Shown: positions 1 to 9,617, counted from the first letter of the stretch. The stretch: DNA of 52,078 nt from Erysipelotrichaceae bacterium (GCA_017561615.1 JAFZBT010000195.1:1-52078); one strand, 5' to 3'. Translations and numbers: made by a program. The notes: generated by a model not told the origin, from the sequence alone.

Positions 1-2932
1 CGATGATGAAGGTCTCGGCGGAGAACACGTTCTTTACGTCACCCTTGGAAGCGCCCAGAGAGCGAAGGATGCCGATCTCCTTGGTTCTTTCCAGAACGGA
101 AATGTAGGTGATGATGCCGATCATGATCGAGGAAACGACCAGTGAGATCGACACAAAGGCAATCAGAACGTAGCTGATCGCATTGATGATGGTGGTGATG
201 GATTTCATCAGGATGCCGGTGATGTCGGTGTAGATGATGACCATTTCTTCTTTTCCGGCGGCCTTCATGTCTTCGTTGTACCTGCTTATCATTTCCTTCA
301 GGGCATCCTTGGAAGCGAAATCGCGGAAATAGAAGCTGATGGATTCCGGGTCGGCGGCATCGCCGTATCCCAGAAGCCGCAGGTTGCGTTCATAGCTGGC
401 TTCGGCCGAACTGTCGGTCATGTAGGTACTCATCAGCCGGCTGAGTTCTTCCTCATTCATGTCAAAGCGGAAGGCACCCGCCAGCTTTTCGCCATCAACG
501 CGGAAGCCGGATGCCAGCTTGCTGATCAGCTGGCTGGACATGCCGGTCATTACCTGGGAGATGGTTACCCGCATGCGGGTCTCGATCAGCGAACGGCTGT
601 AGGCCAAAACGATGCCTTCCATCACCGGGTTGTTCATCAGCAGGTTGACGGTCTCGCCCAAAGTATCCTGAGCGAGATAGCCGCGCTCGCTGCCGGCGGC
701 GGCGCCCAGTTCCAGATAACCTTCCAGCAGTCTTTCCATCAGCGGGGTGAACATCGTCTGCAGCATTTCCCGGCTGATGCCGTATTCCTGCGCCAGGGCG
801 TCCATGGCCGCGATGCTCTGCTCATCAGCCAGACCTCTCTGGATCATGGCATCGATGTCCTCGCTGCCGTAAGCGGCTACCCCGGCAACACCGTGGTCGT
901 CGATGTAATCCTGCAGCGTCCTTTCCAAAAGGACGGCAAAGCAGCCGCTGAGCTGCTGGCCGGTCTGCTCCGTATCCGTGGTGATGCTCTCCAGAGCTTC
1001 GTTGATGGATGCGGACATGATGCTTCTGATCTCATTCTCATTGACCTTCATGCCGAAGGCTTCGGAAATGGCCTGCTGATCAACGGTGATCATGTCCGAG
1101 AAGTCGATGTTTGTCTTTCTTTCCTTTTCGTTGAGTTCCGCAAAGGTCAGACGCGAAAAGACGTCGGTCTGCCGGTCGGCAAGCTGCTGGCTCAGCACCG
1201 GACGGCTGGCGGCCTGGGAAATGATCCAGTCGATCAGATCCGACCGGTAGGCAATGCCGGGCTGCAGCGAAGAAGCGCTGACGCCGGCTTTTTCGGTGAT
1301 TATGCCCACGACCTTGAGCCTGAGGCCCTGGCTGACCAGCTGCTTCAGGTAGTCGTCATTGTCGCGCATGTCTTCCCAGATGTCGTAATCCCGGTTGTAG
1401 CGGTAGTAGTCCGCTGCGACCACCAGACGGTAGCTGAGATTCAGGAAGTAGTCATAATCAAAGATCATGTTATTCTCATCGATGCTTACGGGATTGCCGC
1501 TGAAGGCTTCCCGGGCCAGCTTGGATAGTTCTTCCGGGTCTCTGATGCCCAGGGCATAGAGCTGATAGTCGGATATCGTATAGCGGTCGCCCAGGACCAG
1601 CAGGCACTCATCGTACTTCTCCGGCCAGCGGCCGGCGATGACATCATACTGGCTTTCCAGAAGCTCGCGGTTGCTGATCATCTTCTGGAAGACCTGCATG
1701 CCGTTATAGGGGGAAGCGCTGAAGGAAGAAGCGGAGAACGACATGCTGGAGGGGTTAAGCCGTACGGCCTTCTCGCTGCTGTCCATGTAGATCTGCGGAG
1801 TAATGCCGTAGTCGTACTGCAGATCCACCAGCAGGGGATCGATGACCTCCGCATTGGCGATGAGGTAATTTCTGAAGGCCGTCAGGTTGTTGACGCCCAG
1901 CTGGGTAAACAGCTGGCTGACCAGCGGCACTTCGCTGATCTGCCCCTCCTGCTTGATGGTGGAAGTGGCCGTGCCCATCATGCCTTCAATCAGGGAAGAG
2001 AAATCGGCGCTGTTTCTTTCGATCGTCAGGGGATAGGAAGACAGCGAATTGGTCTGCACCTCATCGATGTAGTTGTTGACGCCGGTGGAAAGGGACAGGA
2101 TCAGGGCGATGCCGATGATGCCGATGCTGCCGGCAAAGGCGGTCAGGATGGTCCTGCCCTTCTTGCTCAGAAGGTTGTTGAGCGACAGCTTGAAGGCCGT
2201 CAGCAGACCCATGCGGGCCTTGCCGAAGGTGATCTTCTCTTCCTCTTCCGTTACTCGGAAGGGATTGGTATCGGATGTCAGCTGACCGTCGCGGATGCGG
2301 ATGATGCGGCTGGCATACTGCTCAGCCAGTTCCGGGTTGTGGGTGACCATGACCACCAGGCGGTCTTCAGCCACCTTCTTCAGGATCTCCATGACCTGCA
2401 GGGAACTCTGGGTGTCCAGAGCGCCGGTAGGTTCATCGGCCAGCAGAATGTCCGGATCATTGACCACGGCCCGGGCGATGGCTACTCTCTGCATCTGACC
2501 GCCGGAAAGCTGGTTGGGCCTCTTGCCGATCTGATCTTCCAGCCCGACGCTCTTCAGGGCATCAATGGCCCGCTGGCGGCGTTCGGAAGCGGATATGCCG
2601 GAAATGGTCAGCGCCAGTTCGACATTTGACAGCACGGTCTGATGCGGAATCAGGTTATATGTCTGAAAGACAAAACCTACCGAATGATTCCGGTAGTTGT
2701 CCCACTCTCTGTCGGTATAATTAGCGGTGGTCCTGCCGTTGATCAGCAGTTCGCCTTCGCTGTAGCGGTCAAGGCCGCCGATGATGTTAAGCAGCGTCGT
2801 CTTGCCGCCGCCGGAGGGGCCGAGAACGGCAACGAACTCATTCTGCCGGAAAGCCACGCTGACGCCTCTTAAGGCGTGCACCGTGCTGGATTCCATGACA
2901 TAGTCCTTCTTGATGTTTCTTAATTCAATCAA
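1..2932 (-). CDS. ABC transporter ATPase-permease fusion (MacB/FtsX type), 3' part outside window
   Basis: Reading from 2932 down, the N-terminal ~230 residues are an ABC ATPase with Walker A GPSGGGKTT, signature LSGGQMQRVAIARA and Walker B ILLADEPTGALD. A first membrane helix follows near residue 265, then about 630 residues of soluble sequence, then a helix of the FtsX permease type ending in ERTKEIGILRSLGAS just before the window edge. This is a MacB-like architecture, known for exporting peptides or acting on the envelope, but the ectodomain is roughly three times the usual size. TTG at 2932 is chosen because a TGA lies directly upstream and GGAG sits 9 bases before it. The remaining C-terminal helices lie outside the window. 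Substrate unknown. Confidence 0.9.
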   Translation of the reverse strand, partial: MIELRNIKKDYVMESSTVHALRGVSVAFRQNEFVAVLGPSGGGKTTLLNIIGGLDRYSEGELLINGRTTANYTDREWDNYRNHSVGFVFQTYNLIPHQTVLSNVELALTISGISASERRQRAIDALKSVGLEDQIGKRPNQLSGGQMQRVAIARAVVNDPDILLADEPTGALDTQSSLQVMEILKKVAEDRLVVMVTHNPELAEQYASRIIRIRDGQLTSDTNPFRVTEEEEKITFGKARMGLLTAFKLSLNNLLSKKGRTILTAFAGSIGIIGIALILSLSTGVNNYIDEVQTNSLSSYPLTIERNSADFSSLIEGMMGTATSTIKQEGQISEVPLVSQLFTQLGVNNLTAFRNYLIANAEVIDPLLVDLQYDYGITPQIYMDSSEKAVRLNPSSMSFSASSFSASPYNGMQVFQKMISNRELLESQYDVIAGRWPEKYDECLLVLGDRYTISDYQLYALGIRDPEELSKLAREAFSGNPVSIDENNMIFDYDYFLNLSYRLVVAADYYRYNRDYDIWEDMRDNDDYLKQLVSQGLRLKVVGIITEKAGVSASSLQPGIAYRSDLIDWIISQAASRPVLSQQLADRQTDVFSRLTFAELNEKERKTNIDFSDMITVDQQAISEAFGMKVNENEIRSIMSASINEALESITTDTEQTGQQLSGCFAVLLERTLQDYIDDHGVAGVAAYGSEDIDAMIQRGLADEQSIAAMDALAQEYGISREMLQTMFTPLMERLLEGYLELGAAAGSERGYLAQDTLGETVNLLMNNPVMEGIVLAYSRSLIETRMRVTISQVMTGMSSQLISKLASGFRVDGEKLAGAFRFDMNEEELSRLMSTYMTDSSAEASYERNLRLLGYGDAADPESISFYFRDFASKDALKEMISRYNEDMKAAGKEEMVIIYTDITGILMKSITTIINAISYVLIAFVSISLVVSSIMIGIITYISVLERTKEIGILRSLGASKGDVKNVFSAETFII

Positions 2933-2981
2933 TCAGATCAGCTCCACGTATGCTGCGGTCCTGCGGACCGGACGCATATAA

Positions 2982-3010
2982 ATTATAAAGAAGGCAGAGG
3001 CTAATATCAA
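2982..3010 (-). promoter_or_regulatory. Sigma-A promoter of the ABC ATPase-permease gene
   Basis: On the minus strand TTGATA (3005-3010) and TATAAT (2982-2987) are separated by 17 bases, a near-consensus promoter. The leader contains a small 6-bp hairpin (CGGTCC-TGC-GGACCG, 2956-2970) of unknown role. Confidence 0.75.
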
Positions 3011-3051
3011 CCGGACTGCCGGCGGTTGAGGATGAAGACAGCAGTCATATC

Positions 3052-3060
3052 TGTTATAAT
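3052..3060 (+). promoter_or_regulatory. Extended -10 promoter for the 5'-nucleotidase operon
   Basis: TGTTATAAT with no convincing -35 box, 24 bases before the start codon at 3085. It is divergent from the minus-strand promoter at 2982-3010. Confidence 0.6.
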
Positions 3061-3084
3061 CTTCTTATCTGTGGAGGTGGCATC

Positions 3085-4554
3085 ATGAGCATCAAAAAGC
3101 TTACCATACTGCATAACAACGACATGCACGGCGACTTCCTTCCCCGGGAAGTTGACGGTCATCTGGAAGGCGGCATCAGCTATCTGGCCAATTACATCCA
3201 GCGGGTCCGCCACAACGATAAGAACGTCCTGTACGTCAATGCCGGCGACATGTTCAGGGGATCGATCATCGACTCGGAGTTCCGGGGGATCTCCACCATC
3301 GAACTGATGAATTACCTGGCTCCCGACGTCTTCTCCGTCGGCAACCATGAGGTCGACTACGGCGTCGCCCACCTGCTGTTTCTGGAAAAGTGCGCCCGTT
3401 TCCCGATCGTCAACGCCAACCTCTTCATCAAGAGCAACCACTCCCGTCTGTTCAAACCCTATGAGATCGTCAATGTCGGCGGGCTGAACATCATGTTCAT
3501 CGGCGTCATCACCGAGGAAGTGCTCTCGACCACCAAGAACGAAGAGATCATCGGTTCCTTCATCGACCTCTGGGAGGCCGTTGAGGAAGTCGGTGTCATC
3601 ATCGACAACTACAAGACCACCAAGGTCAACCTGACCGTGCTGGTCACCCACATCGGCTACGAAAACGACGTCAGGCTGGCGCAGATGCTTAACCCCGAAT
3701 GGGGCGTTGACATCATCATCGGCGCCCATTCCCATACCCTGATGGAAGCGCCCACCTTCGTCAACGGCATCCCCATCGTCCAGGTCGGCAAGGGAACCGG
3801 CTACATGGGCCGCTTTGACGTTGAGATCGATACCGATACGGCTTCCCTGGCCGAACTGTCATGGACGCTGTGTCCGATCACTTCGGAAACCTGCGAACCT
3901 GACCCGATCATGGAACAGCTGCTCAACTCCTATAAGGACAAGACGGATGAGAAGTATTCCCGGATCATCACCACCTTCAAGCGGCCGCTGACTCACCCCA
4001 GCCGCTACCAGGAGACCGAACTGGGCAACCTGTTCGCCGACCTGCTTCAGGAAGACTCTTCCTATGAGGTAATGCTGATGGCTTCCGGTTCGATCCGCAA
4101 GGACACCCTGGGACCGATCCTGACTCTGCAGGACCTCAGGGAAGTCGTTCCCTATGACGAGGCGGTCATCATGCTGCAGGTGACGGGAAAGCAGTTCCGC
4201 CACATGATGCAGTTCATGCTCAGAGACGAAGCGCTGCAACCGGGAGCTCATACCGAGTTCTACCAGCTTTCCAAAGGCATGCGCATTCTTTACAACAAAA
4301 CCACCCATACCATTGAGGAATTCAAGCTCAACGGGGAGGACATCACCGATGACCGCCTGATCCGCATTGCCGTTCAGGACGGTTTCCACTACAACAGCTT
4401 CAGCGAATTCTTCGATGTGCCCATTGAGGAAGTGCTGGCCAACGCCAGGCCGCGCAAGGTCATTACCTCGCAGATGGCCATCTTCGAGGAGCTGCTCTCC
4501 TCCCGCCAGCACATCGACTCGCATGTCGAAGGCCGCATCGAGATAAAGGAATAG
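3085..4554 (+). CDS. UshA/5'-nucleotidase-family metallophosphoesterase, cytoplasmic form
   Basis: The two-domain layout of the 5'-nucleotidase / UDP-sugar hydrolase family is complete. The N-terminal calcineurin-like domain has metal ligands in NNDMHGD (11-17, Asp13 and His15), GDMFRG (54-59), GNHEVDYG (86-93), TH (188-189) and GAHSHT (213-218). The C-terminal 5'_nucleotid_C domain fills roughly residues 290-480. The family hydrolyses nucleoside monophosphates or related phosphoesters. There is no signal peptide or cell-wall anchor, so a cytoplasmic location is inferred, unlike secreted UshA. ATG at 3085 has a strong GGAGGTGG site. It is the first gene of an operon with the mechanosensitive channel and a nitroreductase. 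The exact substrate cannot be read from the sequence. Confidence 0.9.
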   Translation: MSIKKLTILHNNDMHGDFLPREVDGHLEGGISYLANYIQRVRHNDKNVLYVNAGDMFRGSIIDSEFRGISTIELMNYLAPDVFSVGNHEVDYGVAHLLFLEKCARFPIVNANLFIKSNHSRLFKPYEIVNVGGLNIMFIGVITEEVLSTTKNEEIIGSFIDLWEAVEEVGVIIDNYKTTKVNLTVLVTHIGYENDVRLAQMLNPEWGVDIIIGAHSHTLMEAPTFVNGIPIVQVGKGTGYMGRFDVEIDTDTASLAELSWTLCPITSETCEPDPIMEQLLNSYKDKTDEKYSRIITTFKRPLTHPSRYQETELGNLFADLLQEDSSYEVMLMASGSIRKDTLGPILTLQDLREVVPYDEAVIMLQVTGKQFRHMMQFMLRDEALQPGAHTEFYQLSKGMRILYNKTTHTIEEFKLNGEDITDDRLIRIAVQDGFHYNSFSEFFDVPIEEVLANARPRKVITSQMAIFEELLSSRQHIDSHVEGRIEIKE

Positions 4555-4564
4555 GAGAAAAGAC

Positions 4565-5425
4565 ATGGACTGGAACGAATTCATCAGGGACTACGGACCG
4601 CGACTCATCTTCTCGCTGTCCGTCATCATCGCAGCCGTCATTCTGACCCGGCTGGTCAAAAGAAGCGCCGAGAAATTTGAAAAGCGCAAGGGCGCGACCC
4701 TGCACATCAAGTTCATCGGCAACATCATCCGCGTCCTCATCTGGATAATGGCTGCCATGCTCATCGGCTCGCAGTTTTCCAGTTTTTCCAATACGCTGAA
4801 CACCATCATCACTTCCAGCGGCATCCTGGCCCTGGGCGTCTCGATGGCTGCTCAGGAATCGCTGTCCAACCTGATCGACGGCATCTTCATCTCCTCCTAC
4901 AAGCCCTTTGACATCGGCGACAGGATCACCCTGCCGGAAAAGAACGGGCTGACCGGCATCGTTTCGGAGATGAACCTCAGGCACACCATCATCACCACCT
5001 TCAACAACACCCGCTACATTATTTCCAACAGCGCCTTAAGCAACACCATCATCGAAAACTCTTCCGACAATGACTCCTTCACCAGCCCCATCGTCGTTTC
5101 CATTACATACGGCAGCGACATCGACAGGGCGATGAAGATCCTGGAGGAAATCGTCGCCGCTCATCCCAACACCGTCGACAAGCGCACCGGGGAGCAGAAA
5201 AAGCAGGGCGTCAAGAAAGCCGCTGCCGTGCTGTTCAATTTCGGTGAGAGCTCCATTGACCTGCGCATTCCGGTCGTTACCAGAAGCGTCGGGGAAAGCT
5301 ACCAGACCTGCTGCGACATCCGCTACCAGATCAAGAAGCGCTTTGACGCCGAAGGAATCGGCTTCCCCTTCCCAACCGTCACTATTGACAATCTCGGAGA
5401 ACTCAGACAGGAGAAAGCCGAGTGA
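4565..5425 (+). CDS. Small-conductance mechanosensitive channel, MscS family
   Basis: At 286 residues it matches the basic MscS length. Three membrane segments are visible (about 13-31, 50-71 and 79-110). The third is the Gly/Ala-rich pore helix (SGILALGVSMAAQESLSN) leading into the beta domain, which has the conserved PFDIGDRI motif. A soluble C-terminal cage follows. The family forms heptameric channels that open on membrane tension to release solutes during osmotic downshock. It starts 10 bases after the 5'-nucleotidase gene with a GGAGAAA site and overlaps the next gene by four bases (GTGA), so translation is probably coupled. Confidence 0.93.
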   Translation: MDWNEFIRDYGPRLIFSLSVIIAAVILTRLVKRSAEKFEKRKGATLHIKFIGNIIRVLIWIMAAMLIGSQFSSFSNTLNTIITSSGILALGVSMAAQESLSNLIDGIFISSYKPFDIGDRITLPEKNGLTGIVSEMNLRHTIITTFNNTRYIISNSALSNTIIENSSDNDSFTSPIVVSITYGSDIDRAMKILEEIVAAHPNTVDKRTGEQKKQGVKKAAAVLFNFGESSIDLRIPVVTRSVGESYQTCCDIRYQIKKRFDAEGIGFPFPTVTIDNLGELRQEKAE

Positions 5426-5958
5426 GCGGCCGTTGTCTGCCTGACCTTATTCTCAACCGGCACAGTTACCGGGGAGAATACCGGGATGACAAGGTGACCC
5501 GGGAGGATCTGAGACTCATCATGGAAGCCGGTCTGGCAGCCCCTTCCGGCTGTAACCGGCAGACCACCAGCCTGATCGCCGTGGATGATGAAGATCTCCT
5601 GAGACAGCTGAAAGCCGTGATCGATCCGCCGGTCGCCCAGAGCGCGCCGGCCCTGATCTGCGTGCTGACCAGCCGGATCAACGCCTACCGCGACCGCTGC
5701 TTTGCGATCCAGGACTACGCCGCCGCCATCGAGAACATGCTGCTGACGATTACGGCACTGGGCTATCAGAGCTGCTGGTACGAAGGCCACATCACTGATG
5801 AAGACCGCATAGGCGACCGAATGGCGGCGATCCTCGGGGTGCCGGACGGCTATGAACTGGTCTGCCTGCTGCCCGTCGGCATCGCCGCAGAAGAACCGGC
5901 CGCTGCTGTGAAAAAGCCTTTTGAAGAGAGAGCCTGGTTCAACGGCTACCGGAAATAA
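5422..5958 (+). CDS. Nitroreductase-family FMN oxidoreductase
   Basis: A 178-residue nitroreductase-fold protein. The N-terminal RHSYRGEY and APSGCNRQ segments correspond to the FMN-binding region, and a second conserved stretch (AIENMLLTITALGYQSCWYEG) is typical of the family. These enzymes are NAD(P)H-dependent flavoproteins; the physiological substrate is not predictable. GTG at 5422 overlaps the channel stop as GTGA and has AGGAG upstream, which supports it over later ATG codons. It is the last gene of the operon and is followed by a strong terminator. Its link with a channel and a 5'-nucleotidase is unexplained. Confidence 0.88.
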   Translation: MSGRCLPDLILNRHSYRGEYRDDKVTREDLRLIMEAGLAAPSGCNRQTTSLIAVDDEDLLRQLKAVIDPPVAQSAPALICVLTSRINAYRDRCFAIQDYAAAIENMLLTITALGYQSCWYEGHITDEDRIGDRMAAILGVPDGYELVCLLPVGIAAEEPAAAVKKPFEERAWFNGYRK

Positions 5959-5972
5959 ACATTCACACTAAA

Positions 5973-6000
5973 AGAGGACCTGCGTCCTCTTCGTTTTTTT
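5973..6000 (+). terminator. Rho-independent terminator, probably bidirectional
   Basis: Stem AGAGGAC-CTGC-GTCCTCT (5973-5990) followed by CG and a run of seven T. The minus strand reads into TCTTTT, so it may also end the kinase gene. Confidence 0.85.
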
Positions 6001-6014
6001 CGCACTTGTCTTTT

Positions 6015-7679
6015 TCAGTGAACGATCACGGAACCGCCTATGAATTCGCGGATGATGGAATTGTTGGCAATGGCATCATCGTCCTCCACCGGTTCAATAT
6101 AGCGGAAGAATTCCAGCAGCCGCTGGGCCTCGGCATATTCCGGTTCGCTTCTCGTTACTTCCTTCAGCAGCGGCTCAACGTATTTCTTCAGCACCGCCAG
6201 TTCATAGATGCAGTTGGAATTGAAGAACACCTTGGCTTCGCCGTGGTAGGGGAAGATGTTCTGATCCTCACCGCTTCTGACCTTCGGCCAGCTGGCCAGG
6301 GTCCTGGCGACCGGCCAGCCGCGGAACTGGTAGTCTCTTACCAGCCTCCGTAACAGCCGGCAGTCGGTGGTTGAGATCCGGTTATGGCGGTCAACGCTGA
6401 TGGGAGTAAAGGGAGAAATGTAGATCTTGAACTTCTCCTTTTCGTCAATTCCTTCAGTCAGCGTCCGGTTAAGGGCATGAATGCCTTCGATGACGATGAC
6501 CTGATCCTTCGCGATGCTGGTAATGCGCTGGCCATATATCTTGGTGCCGGAGATGAAGTCAAACACCGGCAGGTCAACGGTCTTGCCGTCCAGCAGTTCC
6601 TTCATCTGACGGACAAACAGCCTGGTGTCGACCGCCTTGATGCTTTCAAAGTCCTTTTCCCCGTCCGGCCCGATCGGCGAGTCTTCGCGCTCAACGAAGT
6701 AGTCGTCAGTACCCATGTAGAGAGTCTTGATGCCCAGAACGTTGAGCTGGATGCACAGTCTCTTGGCAAAGGTCGTCTTGCCGGAGCTCGACGGTCCGCA
6801 GATGAGCACAATGCGCTTGCGGCTCTTGGCAATGTCATCGGCGATGTTGGCGATCTTCTTCTCATGCAGGGCTTCCTGCATCAGATACATGTCCTCGGTC
6901 TGCTTGTTCAGAATGCGGTTGTTGAGGTCATCGACATACTTGATGCCCATCAGCTTTCCCCACTTGGTGGCTTCGCTGAAGGCGTCATACAGCAGCTTCT
7001 GATCCTCATACTCCGGGATCTTCAGCGGATCGGACTGATGCGGGTAGCGCAGCAGGATGCCGTTCTTATAGGGCCGCAGTTCAAAATACTTTAAATAGCC
7101 GGTCGAAGGAACCAGGAAGTTGTAGAAGATCTGGGTCTCATCTTCCAGCGAATAGATCTCCACGTGATTGAGGGAGGGAATGGAGGCGATCAGATTGCCG
7201 GTCTCCTTCTGCTTGAGTTCTTCCGTCAATGCCGTGATCTCCTGACGGTTGAGGTGCCGCTTGATGATCGGCAGATCCTGCTCAACCAGTTTGCGCATCT
7301 GCCTGTCGATCCTGCTGATCGTTTCCTCATCAGGCTTGCTGTTGTTCTTGATGACGGTGAAAAGGCCCTTGGAAAGGGAATTGTTGACCGTTACCTGGAC
7401 CTTTTTGCCCAATACGTCATGGACGGCCTTGATGTACAGCATGACCAGAGAACTCTGGTAGACCAGCCACATGGCCTGACAACGGATGTCCAGGAATTCC
7501 AGCGTGCAGTCGTGGTACACCACGTGCAGCAGGCCGCGGTAGGCGTTGTCGATCCGGCAGCCATAGGCCGGATAGGGGAGCTGGTCTTCCACTTCCTTAA
7601 GGATCAGCTCAGCCTTCAGCTTCTCCGGGTATTCCTTTATTATCTCGCCTTCCGGCAGTCCGATTATCCTGACTTTCAT
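6015..7679 (-). CDS. Uridine kinase-like nucleoside kinase with threonyl-tRNA-synthetase-like N-terminus
   Basis: The C-terminal half is a phosphoribulokinase/uridine kinase domain with P-loop GPSSSGKTT at about 295-303, the GTDDYF substrate segment and VIEGIHALN. The N-terminal ~280 residues resemble the TGS and editing-type domains of threonyl-tRNA synthetase (YPAYGCRIDN and the LNHVEIYSLED region). This two-part nucleoside kinase is widespread in Bacillota. It probably phosphorylates a pyrimidine nucleoside or similar sugar with ATP or GTP in the cytoplasm; the exact substrate is uncertain. ATG at 7679 gives the expected family length of about 550 residues. It is monocistronic and convergent with the nitroreductase operon. 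Confidence 0.88.
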   Translation of the reverse strand: MKVRIIGLPEGEIIKEYPEKLKAELILKEVEDQLPYPAYGCRIDNAYRGLLHVVYHDCTLEFLDIRCQAMWLVYQSSLVMLYIKAVHDVLGKKVQVTVNNSLSKGLFTVIKNNSKPDEETISRIDRQMRKLVEQDLPIIKRHLNRQEITALTEELKQKETGNLIASIPSLNHVEIYSLEDETQIFYNFLVPSTGYLKYFELRPYKNGILLRYPHQSDPLKIPEYEDQKLLYDAFSEATKWGKLMGIKYVDDLNNRILNKQTEDMYLMQEALHEKKIANIADDIAKSRKRIVLICGPSSSGKTTFAKRLCIQLNVLGIKTLYMGTDDYFVEREDSPIGPDGEKDFESIKAVDTRLFVRQMKELLDGKTVDLPVFDFISGTKIYGQRITSIAKDQVIVIEGIHALNRTLTEGIDEKEKFKIYISPFTPISVDRHNRISTTDCRLLRRLVRDYQFRGWPVARTLASWPKVRSGEDQNIFPYHGEAKVFFNSNCIYELAVLKKYVEPLLKEVTRSEPEYAEAQRLLEFFRYIEPVEDDDAIANNSIIREFIGGSVIVH

Positions 7680-7745
7680 AGTTCATCACCACCATTATCT
7701 TATCATATTTGCCTCATACTTTGCCCTCTGAGCAGGCTCTGTATA

Positions 7746-7754
7746 TGGTATAAT
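7746..7754 (+). promoter_or_regulatory. Extended -10 promoter of the Na/phosphate symporter
   Basis: TGGTATAAT with no good -35. The ~80-base leader contains a 7-bp hairpin (CTGTCCC at 7785-7791 with GGGGCAG at 7801-7807). Confidence 0.6.
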
Positions 7755-7841
7755 TCATTTAGGCACCATCCTGATGAAAAACAACTGTCCCAATCATGAA
7801 GGGGCAGAATTATAAATAATCATTCAAAAAAGGAGATAAAC

Positions 7842-9599
7842 ATGGATATATATTCGGCGCTTCAGATCATGGCCGGTCTGGCGTTCTTCCTCTACGGCAT
7901 GAACGTCATGTCTTCTTCACTGGAGAAGATGGCCGGCGGCTCTCTCGAACTGACCCTGAAAAAAGTCACCAGCAACAAGCTGCTGAGTTTCCTGCTTGGC
8001 GCGATCATCACCGTTGCCATCCAGTCTTCTTCCGGCGTCATGGTCATGCTGGTCGGTCTGGTCAACTCCAACATCATTGACTTCAAGGACACCCTGGCCA
8101 TCATCCTGGGATCCAACGTCGGCACGACGATCACCGGCTGGATCCTTACCCTGACCGGCATTGAAAGCAGCGGCTTCTCAGTCATGTCCCTGCTCAACCC
8201 CAAGTTCTTCACCCCCATTCTGGCCCTGGTCGGCGTGGTCATGCGAATGGCCGCCAAGAAGGAAAAACAGAAGGATCTGGGCACCATCTTCGTCGGCTTC
8301 GCCGTCCTGATGTACGGCATGACCTTCATGTCTGACTCGATGAAGCTGATGGCCAATGAACCCTGGTTCGCCAACATCCTGGTGATGTTCACCAACCCGG
8401 TCCTGGCCGTGCTGGTAGCCACCCTGTTCACCGCAGTCATCCAGTCTTCCGCCGCCGCCATCGGTATCATTGAAGCCTTTGCCCTATCCGGACAGATCAC
8501 CCTGGGCATGGCCATACCGCTGATCCTGGGCGCCAACATCGGCACCTGCGTAACCGGTCTGATCAGCGCCATCGGCGTCGCCAAGAATGCCAAGCGCGTC
8601 AGCGTTCTTCAGGTAGTCGTCAACTGCACCGGCGCTCTGGCCGTCCTGGCCGTCTTACTGGTGATCGGCAAAATTGAATTCCTGCAGGGTCCTGCTACCC
8701 ACGTGCACGTTGCCCTGGTTCATACCCTGTTCAACATCCTGGTGACCATCGTGGCCTTTGCCCTGGAACCGATCATCATCAAGCTCGTCAAGAAGATCGT
8801 CAAGGACGATCCCCGGGATCTTCCCCAGATCCTCATCGACGAAAGACTTATCAACCAGCCCTCCATCGCCGTTAACGAATGCCTTGGCAACACCATGGTA
8901 ATGGCCATGATGGCCAAGGAGGAAATGGAGAGAGCGCTGCATCTGTTCAGGCAGTACAGCGAAGAGGAATACGAAAAGGTCCAGGAACTCGAAAAGACCG
9001 TCGACTGGTATCAGGACCAGCTGGACAGCTATCTGGTCAAGCTCTCCCGCGTTTCCCTTTCCAAGCAGTCCAGTGAGGACATCAACAAGATGCTGCACCT
9101 GATCACCGACTTTGAGAGAATCGGCGACCACGCCGTCAATCTGGCCAAGATCGCCCAGAGCATCAGCGAAGGCAAGGATCGTTTCTCCGAGACGGCTGAC
9201 CGGGAGCTCAGCATCCTGTTTACGGCCATCAGAGAGATCCTCGACAACGCGACCGTCTCCTTCATCAACGATGACATGGCGGCAGCTGCCCAGGTCGAAC
9301 CGCTGGAAGAGACCATCGACAAGCTGATCGACGCCATCACCGACAACCACGTCGACCGGCTTACCACCGGCGAGTGCACGATCGAACTGGGTCTGCAGCT
9401 CAGCGAACTGCTGAACAACTGCGAGCGTGTCTCCGACCACTGCTCCAACGTGGCCGTCTGCATGATCGAACTGTCTCACGACGAGTTCTATACGCATCAG
9501 TACCTTCACGACTACAAGCGGGATTCCGAAGAGTTTACCGCTCTGTACAAGTACTATACGGGCAAGTACAATCTGATCAACCCGCAGATCTCCGAATAG
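7842..9599 (+). CDS. Na/Pi-cotransporter family protein with C-terminal PhoU-like domain
   Basis: Two inverted Na/Pi-cotransporter repeats are recognisable by QSSSGVMVMLVGLVN with GSNVGTTITGW, and by QSSAAAIGIIEAFALSG with GANIGTCVTG. The membrane part spans about residues 1-320. Residues ~345-560 form a helical PhoU-like domain (EKTVDWYQDQLDSYLV; RIGDHAVNLAKIAQ; CERVSDHCSNVAV). The family imports phosphate with sodium, with the PhoU-like part thought to be regulatory. ATG at 7842 follows AAAGGAGAT. The threonine-aldolase-like gene starts 18 bases downstream, and a PstS-like gene follows that, so phosphate handling may be a shared theme. Confidence 0.93.
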   Translation: MDIYSALQIMAGLAFFLYGMNVMSSSLEKMAGGSLELTLKKVTSNKLLSFLLGAIITVAIQSSSGVMVMLVGLVNSNIIDFKDTLAIILGSNVGTTITGWILTLTGIESSGFSVMSLLNPKFFTPILALVGVVMRMAAKKEKQKDLGTIFVGFAVLMYGMTFMSDSMKLMANEPWFANILVMFTNPVLAVLVATLFTAVIQSSAAAIGIIEAFALSGQITLGMAIPLILGANIGTCVTGLISAIGVAKNAKRVSVLQVVVNCTGALAVLAVLLVIGKIEFLQGPATHVHVALVHTLFNILVTIVAFALEPIIIKLVKKIVKDDPRDLPQILIDERLINQPSIAVNECLGNTMVMAMMAKEEMERALHLFRQYSEEEYEKVQELEKTVDWYQDQLDSYLVKLSRVSLSKQSSEDINKMLHLITDFERIGDHAVNLAKIAQSISEGKDRFSETADRELSILFTAIREILDNATVSFINDDMAAAAQVEPLEETIDKLIDAITDNHVDRLTTGECTIELGLQLSELLNNCERVSDHCSNVAVCMIELSHDEFYTHQYLHDYKRDSEEFTALYKYYTGKYNLINPQISE

Positions 9600-9617
9600 A
9601 AAGGAGAAACACCAGCC

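Noticed and set aside
7774..7815. Possible 13-codon leader peptide before the Na/phosphate symporter, overlapping a small hairpin
   Set aside because: The ribosome site is poor, the peptide has no run of a regulated amino acid, and the hairpin lacks an alternative structure or T run.
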